Source: CAYLLN01 sp036496265 (lineage in GTDB: Bacteria > Planctomycetota > Planctomycetia > Pirellulales > Pirellulaceae). Taken from it: DNA of 15,493 nucleotides. Location: contig DASXLL010000003.1 of assembly GCA_036496265.1 (NCBI GenBank), positions 1-15,493 on the forward strand. The letters are read 5' to 3'. Positions 7,694 to 14,180 of this stretch are shown here, one piece after another. Every line of letters starts with the position of its first letter. The first letter of the stretch is position 1. The position numbers were made by a program, and so were the translations under genes. The notes under the pieces were generated by a model. The model saw only the letters and a list, made by a program, of their open reading frames with translations. It did not search any database and had not been told where the DNA came from.

Positions 7694-9553
7694 CTAGCGA
7701 TAAATGCTGGCACTTTGATTGTTCCGCGCCATCGCCTGTTGCAGGGCGCCGACATAGCTGGCGGGAGATTTTTTGAAACGATCGAGCGAAGCTTCGTCGG
7801 CAAACAGGTAGATGTGCTTGTCAGCCGTCACGAGTCCAAAGGCACGTTTTCCATCGACCATTTGGCCGCGCTCCGCGTAAACCACAGGATCGCAGCCGGA
7901 GAGCACTGGGGCAAAGGCATCGGGGTTTTGCAGGAATTTCTGCTGATTCTCGGCGGACGTGAACAAGTAAGTGCGGCCCTTATGAATCGCACCGAAGCGT
8001 CGGTCACCTTTTTTCCAGGCGTTTTTGTCGCCGGGATTTTTCGACATCGTTTCAACAAGCGTCACCGGGCAAAAGCCGTCCAGGCCAACCGGCGGAGCTT
8101 GGGCAACGGGAACCATTTGGTGGTTGCCGCTGATTGCGGTTTTGGCTGGTGGCTGCGGCTGCTGTGCTGGCAGTAAGGCCGAAGCTTGGACCGCCGCCGG
8201 CGCGGCGGCTGTGGCGGCAGCCGTGGCGTTGGAGTAGGCCTGCGCCAAGCTGGTTGCTGTGTTTGACGGCGGAGGTGAAGTTGGAGCTTGTGTTGTGGCT
8301 TCCGGCTTGCTGGCGACGTAGGGGTTAGTCGTTGTCAGGGCAGGCGGATTCGCTGCCGAGGGCGCTGATTCGACTTGCGGTTGCACAGTTGGGGCCACAG
8401 GCGCCGTTGCTGCGGCAGCCGGTGAGGTCTCGACTGGCATAAAGGCCGACCGCCGATCGAGCAATGACGAGCCGACCGCCGAGGCCTGCTGCTTGAGGTT
8501 TTGGGCAGCGGTATTCACTTCCTGAGCGGTTTGTGAGGCCGTTGTCTGCCACTGTTGCTTCGTCGTGTCAGCCTGCTGCTCGACCTGCTGGCCAACTTGC
8601 GTGGCGCGGTCGCGGGCCTGCTGGTAGGCCGTTGTGGCTTGCTGCTCGTAACCCTGCGCAGTGGTCGCGGCTTGGTTTTCCCACTGCTTGGCGGTGTTCG
8701 TCGCTTGCTGCGCTGTGTTTGCCGTTTGCTGCGCTGTGTTTGCCGTTTGCTGCGCCAGGGAGGTCGCTTGTTGTTCAACCTGTTGAACGGCGGTGGTCGC
8801 ACTGGCAGTGGCTTGTTGACCCGCGGCGGCGACCTGCTGTTCGCCCTGAGTCGCGGCTGTGGCAGCCTGCTGATAAACGCTGGTGGCGGCGGTTTGGGCC
8901 TGATTGACGGTGTTCTGAGCTTGCTGCGTCGTGGCGTTCCATTTTTGCTGCGCTTCGGCTGCTGCCCGCTGAGCGTCGGCCGTTGATTGCTGCACGCGCT
9001 GCTCGGCAGTGGCGAATGCGCCCGTCAAGCCAGTAGCCGCGGCACCCATCGCCGTCTGTGCCTTCGGGCCGGCTTGGGCAATGGTATTCAGCGGATTGTT
9101 GGCCAGCCGTCCGGAACCGATGCCCGCATGATTCGCGACCTGGTTCAAGACGGCAATGTAATCGGTCGGCTTCTGCGGGCTGACCGTACGAAATACTTCC
9201 AGGCCGGAAGCAGTCACGAAGACGTCGGTCGGCCACTGATTGATGTGGTACTTGGATGCAAGCTGCGGATTTTTGCCGGCATGAACCTTCACGGCAACGT
9301 AGCTCTGCGATACAGCGTCAGCAACTTCCTGCCTGCTGAAGACGTTTTGATCGACACGGACACACGGGCCGCAGTTGTCGTTGTAGAAGTGCAAGAGTAC
9401 GAGTCGCCGTTGCTCGGCCGCCATGCCGCAGGCGGTGTTGAAATCCGCTGCCCAGGGGACGCAGTCCTCGGCGTTCGCTGCGTTATCCAGCAGCACCAAG
9501 CCAGCCAGCAGCGTCAGGCCAGCAACCAACCAACAACGCAAAATCGACTTCAT
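7694..9553 (-). CDS. Secreted thioredoxin-fold, coiled-coil and YHS-like multidomain protein
   Basis: The product (619 residues from ATG 9553) starts with a signal peptide: a Lys/Arg start, a hydrophobic core and a probable cleavage near ANA (about residue 28). A thioredoxin-like domain follows at about 30-145, with the redox motif CGPC at 61-64 and a cis-Pro-like WPTDVFV. Residues about 180-365 are very rich in Gln, Ala and Thr with heptad spacing, including exact QQTANTA repeats, and are predicted to be coiled coil. A Pro/Ala/Thr linker leads to two YHS-like segments at about 490-612 (GRTYLFTSAENQQKFLQNP; KHIYLFADEASLDRFKKSP). YHS domains are thought to bind metals. I chose ATG 9553 over 9574 because AAGGTG lies 5 nt upstream. 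Role unknown; thiol or metal work in the periplasm is an inference. Confidence 0.85.
   Translation of the reverse strand: MKSILRCWLVAGLTLLAGLVLLDNAANAEDCVPWAADFNTACGMAAEQRRLVLLHFYNDNCGPCVRVDQNVFSRQEVADAVSQSYVAVKVHAGKNPQLASKYHINQWPTDVFVTASGLEVFRTVSPQKPTDYIAVLNQVANHAGIGSGRLANNPLNTIAQAGPKAQTAMGAAATGLTGAFATAEQRVQQSTADAQRAAAEAQQKWNATTQQAQNTVNQAQTAATSVYQQAATAATQGEQQVAAAGQQATASATTAVQQVEQQATSLAQQTANTAQQTANTAQQATNTAKQWENQAATTAQGYEQQATTAYQQARDRATQVGQQVEQQADTTKQQWQTTASQTAQEVNTAAQNLKQQASAVGSSLLDRRSAFMPVETSPAAAATAPVAPTVQPQVESAPSAANPPALTTTNPYVASKPEATTQAPTSPPPSNTATSLAQAYSNATAAATAAAPAAVQASALLPAQQPQPPAKTAISGNHQMVPVAQAPPVGLDGFCPVTLVETMSKNPGDKNAWKKGDRRFGAIHKGRTYLFTSAENQQKFLQNPDAFAPVLSGCDPVVYAERGQMVDGKRAFGLVTADKHIYLFADEASLDRFKKSPASYVGALQQAMARNNQSASIYR
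8706..8756 (-). repeat. In-gene 21-nt tandem repeat encoding QQTANTA heptads
   Basis: Two exact 21-nt units (8706-8726 and 8727-8747) and the first bases of a third lie within the coiled-coil part of the thioredoxin/YHS gene. Each unit codes for one seven-residue helical repeat. Perfect identity at DNA level suggests recent duplication and possible copy-number variation between strains. Confidence 0.9.
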
Positions 9554-9887
9554 GTCGGCACCTTGCATATTCACGAACCGCGCAAAATCACTGCCGGGCT
9601 AAAGACCATCCGCCTGACGAACTACTGCGGCGCATTGCAGTCGAAGCTTGCCGCCTGCGCAAGCTTTGAGCGCCCGGTTCTCCACATACGGCAGAATCGA
9701 CCTGCCGACCGCCCCGATTACAGAAAATCTGCCGGCTATAGCGGAAATACGGTCTAGCTTGCATGCGACTGCATTCGGCGATTGCACATATTGCGGCGCC
9801 GTCACCGACGATCCCTCGGCCCAAGCCTTTCGTTCCGGGAGGACCGCCCAAATTTCACCTTTTTTGGCCACAGGGGCTCGTGACAGC

Positions 9888-9915
9888 TTGACACAACCCT
9901 TGGAATCAGTAAGAT
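9888..9915 (+). promoter_or_regulatory. Strong sigma70-type promoter with no gene directly downstream
   Basis: TTGACA (9888-9893, six of six) and TAAGAT (9910-9915, four of six) are spaced by 16 bp. Transcription would begin near 9922 and run into a series of hairpins, reaching the rho start only after about 830 nt. It is the best -35 box seen in the window. Confidence 0.6.
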
Positions 9916-10534
9916 TCGCTGTAGTAGAACTTCTGTCTTACTGGCAAGCGCATGGGCGGCCCTAGGGGCCGGCGGCAAGCTGTAAGGACCGGCCAAACAA
10001 GCGAAAATCGCAGTTTGACGAAATCCTGCAGTTTGTAAGCGCTCTCTGACTTCTCGGTAGTGCTTTTGGTTACCGTAGGTTCGCTGGCTTCGAGTGGTTT
10101 AGAATAACCACTGGGCTAGGTACCGTCGCCCTGGAAGCCCCACTGAGCCGCGTTTGAAGCGGAAAGCAGGACTGCTTTCACAGCTCCGAACGGGAAGCCT
10201 GGGAATGGTAATTGCAGGAGGCAGAGACGAACGATCGACGACGAATAAACAAAATCGTCGATCAGGCGCTTGTAGGAAGGCGATTCGCGCGCTCGCGTTG
10301 TGATTTGGTGCATTAAGCCCTGTCGTGACCGAAAATTTGCCGTTGCGGGTCGATGTTCAACTGCTTGTGATCTTACAGCGTTGGTGCTCGTTGCTCCCGC
10401 TGGGACTAAGCCAGTTCCGGACAGGCCGGTTCAGAACAGCACAGCTTTGAACAGTACGGTTCAGAAGTGCATAAGACACATTGGCCGCTAATACACAGGG
10501 GCAGCGCAGCACACTGAGGTGCGCGCTGGACCGA

Positions 10535-10579
10535 ATCTGCACACTAAGTATCTGCACACTAGGCATCTGCACATATCGC
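10535..10579. repeat. Three-copy 15-nt tandem repeat upstream of rho
   Basis: Copies ATCTGCACACTAAGT (10535), ATCTGCACACTAGGC (10550) and the diverged ATCTGCACATATCGC (10565) follow each other exactly. A further degenerate relative, GCAGCACACTGAGGT, lies at 10506-10520. It could be a protein-binding array or an RNA element; nothing in the sequence decides. Confidence 0.8.
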
Positions 10580-10678
10580 GATAGCGCTCGATTGCCCGCT
10601 CTGGCCGTTTTGGTTCCGGAAAGAATTTCCGTCCAGGCCGCAGTTGGCTTTGTGCCCTACCGCACTTACCAAGGATTA

Positions 10679-10744
10679 CGTTTCTTTCTCTCCTTTAGGT
10701 CTCATGACCTTCTTCACTTACCGCGCTTGAGGCGCATCTTTTTC
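10679..10744 (+). promoter_or_regulatory. Candidate rho attenuator: C-rich segment, small hairpins and U-tract
   Basis: From 10679 to 10722 C clearly outnumbers G (about 15 to 4) in a pyrimidine-rich stretch, as in Rho utilisation (rut) sites. It includes the hairpin AGGTC-TCAT-GACCT (10697-10710). Then GCGC-TTGAG-GCGC (10723-10735) is followed by ATCTTTTT, a weak intrinsic-terminator-like arrangement only a few bases before the rho start. Rho is known to autoregulate by attenuation in its leader in enteric bacteria; applying that here is inference. Confidence 0.4.
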
Positions 10745-10748
10745 GGGT

Positions 10749-12212
10749 ATGCAAATGGGTAAAAAGAGGTTTCGTCCCCGTTCTAATGGCGGCCGCGGCA
10801 CTGGCACTGGATATGGTGGCGGCGGCGGAGGCGGCGGTTATGGGGGCGGTGGTGGTGGCGGCTACGGCGGCTATCAGGGCAATGGCCAAGGCAACGGCCG
10901 GGTGCGTCGGCGCCGGCACTATCAAGACCGCCAGGATCGCCATGATCGGCCGTACAACAGTGGTCCGCCGCCCTTTGGCGGCGAGGCCGCGCCGGGCGTT
11001 GAAGGGCCGCAACAGCCACAGCTCGACGAAAACGGCAATCCGCTGCCGATGCCCGAGGGCGGCTTCCCGCCGGCTCCTGCGTTCAATGAGATTCCTCTTG
11101 AGCCGGGATATGGCCTGCTTGAGATGCATCCTAACGGCTACGGTTTCCTCCGCAGCCCCGACAATACCTATACCCGCGAGCGCAGCGATCCCTTCGTGCC
11201 CGGCACGATGATCGAAAAATATGCATTGCGTCCGGGCGTCATGATTAAAGGCACGGTGCAGCCGGCCCGCCGGCAGCAGGGGCCGCGTCTGCGTGAAATC
11301 ACGGACGTGGACGGCATGCCGCCGGAACAATACATCAATATCAAGAACTTTGACGCGAAAACGCCGATCAATCCGGACAAGTGGTTCAAACTCGAAACCG
11401 GGCCGTTGCCGCTGACGACCCGCGTGCTCGATCTGTTGACGCCGCTTGGCCGTGGACAGCGCGCACTGATCGTCGCCCCGCCACGCAGCGGCAAAACGAT
11501 CTTCCTGCAGCACATCAGCGCCTCGATGACGGCTAACTTCCCCGACGTCAAGCAGTTTATCCTGCTCATCGACGAGCGGCCGGAAGAAGTGACCGATATG
11601 CGGCGGAATGTCAAAGGCGAGGTCTGCGCCAGCAGTCTCGACGAGGATATCGAAAGTCACGTCCGCCTGTCGCAGATTGTCATTGAGCGCGCCAAGCGGC
11701 TGGCCGAAATGGGCCAGGATGTCATCGTTTTTCTGGATTCCATCACACGCCTCGGCCGGGCCTTCAATAAGTACATGGGCAACAAAGGCGAGGGAATTCA
11801 AAGCGGTGGGCTTGGCGTCCGCGCCATGGAAATTCCGAAGAAGCTGTTCGGCACCGCCCGCGCGTTCGAGGAAGGTGGCTCGGTCACCATCGTCGGCACG
11901 GTGCTAATTGAGACGAATAGCCGGATGGACGATGCGATTTTTCAGGAGTTCAAAGGCACCGGCAACATGGAGTTGGTTCTCGACCGCAAGCTGGCCGAGC
12001 GGCGCGTGTTCCCGGCGATCGACGTGTCGCAATCCGGTACACGCCGCGAAGAGTTGTTGCTGGATGCTCAGACGCTGCACGCCACCACGATGCTGCGGCG
12101 GACACTGTCGAGCATGAACCCGGTCGATGCGATGGAGCAGCTCACTAAGCAACTCGGCAAGTACAAGTCGAACGCGGAGTTCATCAAGTTGATTTCGGCG
12201 GCACGCGATTAG
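10749..12212 (+). CDS. rho: Transcription termination factor Rho with Gly-rich disordered N-terminus
   Basis: Rho is a hexameric RNA-dependent ATPase that ends transcription. The 487-residue product has an Arg/Gly-rich N-terminus (1-65, including Gly/Tyr runs at 20-42), a Pro-rich linker to about 115, the cold-shock-like RNA-binding domain at about 118-215 (GYGLLEMHPNGYGFLRS), and the ATPase domain: VLDLLTPLGRGQRALIVAPPRSGKT with Walker A 243-250, LLIDERPEEVTDM (272-284), VIVFLDSITRL (325-335, Walker B), the Q-loop region GEGIQSGG (347-354) and EFKGTGNMEL (400-409, R-loop). The usual N-terminal helix bundle is not visible. An in-frame stop at 10728 limits the start; ATG 10755 is an alternative with GGGT 6 nt upstream. 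It converges with the symporter gene. Confidence 0.97.
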   Translation: MQMGKKRFRPRSNGGRGTGTGYGGGGGGGGYGGGGGGGYGGYQGNGQGNGRVRRRRHYQDRQDRHDRPYNSGPPPFGGEAAPGVEGPQQPQLDENGNPLPMPEGGFPPAPAFNEIPLEPGYGLLEMHPNGYGFLRSPDNTYTRERSDPFVPGTMIEKYALRPGVMIKGTVQPARRQQGPRLREITDVDGMPPEQYINIKNFDAKTPINPDKWFKLETGPLPLTTRVLDLLTPLGRGQRALIVAPPRSGKTIFLQHISASMTANFPDVKQFILLIDERPEEVTDMRRNVKGEVCASSLDEDIESHVRLSQIVIERAKRLAEMGQDVIVFLDSITRLGRAFNKYMGNKGEGIQSGGLGVRAMEIPKKLFGTARAFEEGGSVTIVGTVLIETNSRMDDAIFQEFKGTGNMELVLDRKLAERRVFPAIDVSQSGTRREELLLDAQTLHATTMLRRTLSSMNPVDAMEQLTKQLGKYKSNAEFIKLISAARD

Positions 12213-12227
12213 AGCGGCCAAAACTCC

Positions 12228-12314
12228 AAGAACCAAAAAACCAAAAAACCAAAAAACCAAAAAACCAAAAAACGAACGATCATTTGGTTCTAGGATCTTT
12301 GGTACTTGGTTCTT
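12228..12314. terminator. Inverted repeat between rho and the convergent symporter gene
   Basis: AAGAACCAA (12228-12236) pairs perfectly with TTGGTTCTT (12306-12314) across a 69-nt loop filled mostly by A-rich octamers. TTTGGTTCT at 12283-12291 is a second, closer partner. The arm is A/T-rich and the loop long, so this is at best a weak bidirectional terminator; the symmetry and position between two gene ends are the main support. Confidence 0.3.
12233..12272. repeat. Five-copy octamer tandem repeat (CCAAAAAA)
   Basis: CCAAAAAA is repeated five times without error, starting 20 bp after the rho stop codon. Such a perfect simple repeat is prone to slippage. It is the second of three short tandem-oligomer tracts lying directly 3' of genes in this window. 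Confidence 0.95.
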
Positions 12315-12323
12315 CGATTTTCG

Positions 12324-13601
12324 TTAGGCGATTTCCGCCAATTCGGTGTCCTGCACCGTAGGTGCATGTTCCTCGCGTGTGTGGCCGTCTAAGAGGCAGC
12401 TTATGTTCACGTCGCCCATGATGTTGATCGCAGTGCGGCAGCGGTCCAAGAACCAATCTACCGTCAAGAGCACCGGGATATAGCTCAAATCAAGGCCGAC
12501 CGCATTGAAAATCATTGTCATGGTGACCATTCCAGCCTCAGGAATCCCGGCAGCGCCGACCGAGGCTGCGATCGATGTCAAGACAATCAAAAACTGCTGC
12601 AAGATCGTCAGTTCGTGCCCGGTTAGCTGTGCCACGAAGATCGCCGCCATTGCTTGGTAGAGCGCCGTGCCATCGTTGTTGAAATTTGCGCCGACGAGTG
12701 CGCCGAGGCTCGCCGACTGTTCGCGCAGCCCAACTTTTTCTCGTAGGCAAGCGTAAGTCACTGGCATTGTTGCCGTTGAGCTGGCCGTCGAGAACGCCAT
12801 CACGAGCGCATCGCGCATTCCGCGCAGCACGTGGGCCGGTCGGCACCACGATCCGAAACGGATTCGCAATAGATAGTAGCTAAAATGCAGTGCAAGGCCG
12901 ACAAGGACGGAGACGACGAACATTCCTAGCCGCTTAAAGTCGTCAAAGCCTTTCTCGGCCACGATGCTTGCGACTACGCCAAATACAGCCAGCGGTATGA
13001 ACTCGATGACCCAGTGCAAAATGATCAGCAGCGTCTCGAACGCTGTGGCCACGAGATCGTTTGCCATTTGGAATCGTTCCACCGGCAGCCGCCGCAGCGC
13101 AATTCCCACCGCCACGGCGATCATGATTACTGAAGTGATTTTGCCGTCGTCACCGAATGGCCCCAAAAAGCTCTTGGGCACATTGTCGAGAAACTGATCG
13201 ATCGGATTGGTTTTCAGCTCCTTGACCTCGCTCGGCTTGCGATCGATCTGCTGTGCAATTCGCTTTCCGGGCGCGAGCGTATTTGCCACGGCTAAGCCAA
13301 TCAAAATCGCTACCGTTGTGTTTAGGAGCAATAAGCTGATCAGCTTTGTCCCGTTCCCTTTGGGAATTTGCGCCTGCATGAGTGCTTGCACGACTGCAAT
13401 TAGCACCAGCGGCGCAGCCAATGCCCGCAACAAATGTTGAACGATGAGCCGACTGGGAATCCTCAGCCAATCGGCCGATTGCGCAAGCCCGGCTCCGCGC
13501 AATGCCAAGCCGACCACGACCCCCACAATGCACACGCATAGAATCCGCAAATACAGCGGAATTGCGTTCCAGCGTGACAAAGCGCCGGCTCGATGAGCCA
13601 T
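12324..13601 (-). CDS. Dicarboxylate/amino acid:cation symporter (DAACS family)
   Basis: Members of this family (GltP, DctA) import glutamate, aspartate or C4-dicarboxylates with Na+ or H+. The 425-residue protein has the expected multi-helix plan. Motifs are: the Ser/Thr-rich hairpin 1 AFSTASSTATMPVT (269-282), NFNNDGTALYQAMAAIF (306-322), hairpin 2 SIAASVGAAGIPEAGM (343-358) and the substrate-site helix DWFLDRCRTAINIMGDV (382-398). Asp386, Arg389, Thr390, Asn393 and Asp397 correspond to binding residues of GltPh; the Arg favours an acidic side chain. The usual NMDGT/NLDGT is NNDGT here. The frame continues upstream to 14030 but overlaps the divergent STAS gene; ATG 13601 has GGAGAG 4 nt upstream and gives the family length. 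Confidence 0.93.
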   Translation of the reverse strand: MAHRAGALSRWNAIPLYLRILCVCIVGVVVGLALRGAGLAQSADWLRIPSRLIVQHLLRALAAPLVLIAVVQALMQAQIPKGNGTKLISLLLLNTTVAILIGLAVANTLAPGKRIAQQIDRKPSEVKELKTNPIDQFLDNVPKSFLGPFGDDGKITSVIMIAVAVGIALRRLPVERFQMANDLVATAFETLLIILHWVIEFIPLAVFGVVASIVAEKGFDDFKRLGMFVVSVLVGLALHFSYYLLRIRFGSWCRPAHVLRGMRDALVMAFSTASSTATMPVTYACLREKVGLREQSASLGALVGANFNNDGTALYQAMAAIFVAQLTGHELTILQQFLIVLTSIAASVGAAGIPEAGMVTMTMIFNAVGLDLSYIPVLLTVDWFLDRCRTAINIMGDVNISCLLDGHTREEHAPTVQDTELAEIA

Positions 13602-13613
13602 CGAACTCTCCAA

Positions 13614-13663
13614 GCGCGCGATTGCGCGCGAAAATCGATCAAAAACCGCGCGCATGAGCGCGC
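13614..13663 (-). promoter_or_regulatory. Twin GC hairpins in the symporter leader
   Basis: GCGCGC-N4-GCGCGC occurs at 13614-13629 and again at 13648-13663, 34 bp apart. On the symporter strand the second hairpin holds an alternative in-frame ATG (13655) in its loop, and the first ends about 5 nt before the GGAGAG ribosome-binding site. They could modulate start choice or translation; no known element is recognised. Confidence 0.4.
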
Positions 13664-13678
13664 ACCCGAGACCGTCAG

Positions 13679-13707
13679 AATCTAAGTGAAGAGCTGGCGG
13701 GCGGCAA
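13679..13707 (-). promoter_or_regulatory. Candidate promoter of the symporter gene
   Basis: On the minus strand TTGCCG (13707-13702) and TAGATT (13684-13679) are 17 bp apart, each matching four of six consensus bases. Transcription would start near 13672, giving a leader of about 70 nt that contains the twin GC hairpins. Confidence 0.35.
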
Positions 13708-13740
13708 CGCATGACATTGCCGAAAAGTGCCAGCTTTAAC

Positions 13741-13769
13741 TTGAAGCTGATCGTCCAGGCCGCTAGATT
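13741..13769 (+). promoter_or_regulatory. Candidate promoter of the STAS-ATPase operon
   Basis: TTGAAG (13741-13746) and TAGATT (13764-13769) are 17 bp apart, with transcription expected near 13776, about 50 nt before the STAS start. The -10 hexamer is identical to that of the divergent symporter promoter candidate. Confidence 0.4.
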
Positions 13770-13826
13770 GCGTATCAATCTGCCGCGCCAGGTGTCGGCA
13801 GCTTCGCTTTTCCTGTGCTGCAATTC

Positions 13827-14180
13827 ATGAAGCTCACTCTTGGCAAGTCCGACGGCGAAAACTTTCGCATCCTCGTCAGCGGCAAGGTCACCCAGCACGA
13901 TTTCGGCCCGGTCCAGGAGCCGTTGGAGGCACTGGTCGGCCCCGGCGTGTATGCCCGCCAGATCGAGCTCGATATGGCCGAGGCCACGTACATGGATTCG
14001 AGCGGCGTCGGCTGGCTGCTGACTTGTCACAAGCGCGTTCGCGAAGCCAGCGGCCAGATGAGGATCGTAAATGTTCAGCCGATCATCGCCAATATGTTGC
14101 GATTGTTAAAACTGTCCCGCATGTTTGGCCTCGACGGGCCGACTGAGGATGCGACGCCAGAGGCCGGAGGGTTGTCATGA
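13827..14180 (+). CDS. STAS-domain protein (anti-sigma factor antagonist type)
   Basis: STAS proteins such as SpoIIAA switch partners through phosphorylation of a conserved Ser. The 117-residue product is almost entirely one STAS domain: a beta strand RILVSGKV (14-21), an ELDMAEATYMDSSGVGWLL segment (47-65) with the hallmark D57-S58-S59-G60, and RIVNVQPIIANMLRLLKLSRMFGL (79-102), the usual strand and helix end. Ser58 or Ser59 is the likely phosphosite by family analogy. Its stop overlaps the next start as ATGA, so it is translationally coupled to a GspE/PilB-like ATPase rather than to the usual anti-sigma kinase gene. I chose ATG 13827 over GTG 13815 because the domain begins there. No clear ribosome-binding site is seen. 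Confidence 0.88.
   Translation: MKLTLGKSDGENFRILVSGKVTQHDFGPVQEPLEALVGPGVYARQIELDMAEATYMDSSGVGWLLTCHKRVREASGQMRIVNVQPIIANMLRLLKLSRMFGLDGPTEDATPEAGGLS

Larger units (their letters stand above)
9554..10748. other. Long non-coding interval upstream of rho, with structured segments
   Basis: This 1.2-kb stretch has only short, mutually overlapping ORFs that show no family signature, so I call no gene. It contains these elements: an imperfect 11-bp hairpin at 9641-9669; a TTGACA/TAAGAT promoter at 9888-9915; a GGCCGG/CCGGCC stem at 9967-9994; two GCAGTTTG copies near 10010-10035; a 7-bp hairpin at 10093-10112; adjacent stems CCGC/GCGG and GAAAGCA/TGCTTTC at 10148-10179; a 9-bp perfect stem GATCGACGA/TCGTCGATC at 10233-10263; two CGGTTCAGAA copies 30 bp apart (10427, 10457); a 15-nt tandem repeat (10535-10579); and a pyrimidine-rich stretch before rho. 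I recognise none of tmRNA, RNase P RNA, SRP RNA or a tRNA. It could be a long rho leader, an independent small RNA, or both. Confidence 0.6.

Noticed and set aside
8987..9757. 256-residue plus-strand ORF opposite the thioredoxin/YHS gene
   Set aside because: Its opposite strand encodes a signal peptide and CGPC domain; the ORF itself shows no family features.
9588..9996. Short ORFs on both strands in the long gap (87, 90, 105 and 64 residues)
   Set aside because: They overlap one another, have no ribosome-binding site or family signature, and one spans the TTGACA promoter.
10535..10579. CRISPR array
   Set aside because: The 15-nt units are directly adjacent with no spacers, and no cas genes are present.
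9922..10740. tmRNA, RNase P RNA, SRP RNA or tRNA in the rho upstream gap
   Set aside because: I found none of their hallmark conserved segments (for example the GAGGAAAGTCC of RNase P RNA or a T-loop GGTTCGA with acceptor pairing).
10695..11801. 368-residue minus-strand ORF opposite rho
   Set aside because: Antisense shadow of the conserved Rho coding sequence, with no recognisable domain.
13602..14030. N-terminal extension of the symporter by 143 residues
   Set aside because: It would run antisense through the STAS gene and adds sequence unlike the family; ATG 13601 has a good ribosome-binding site.
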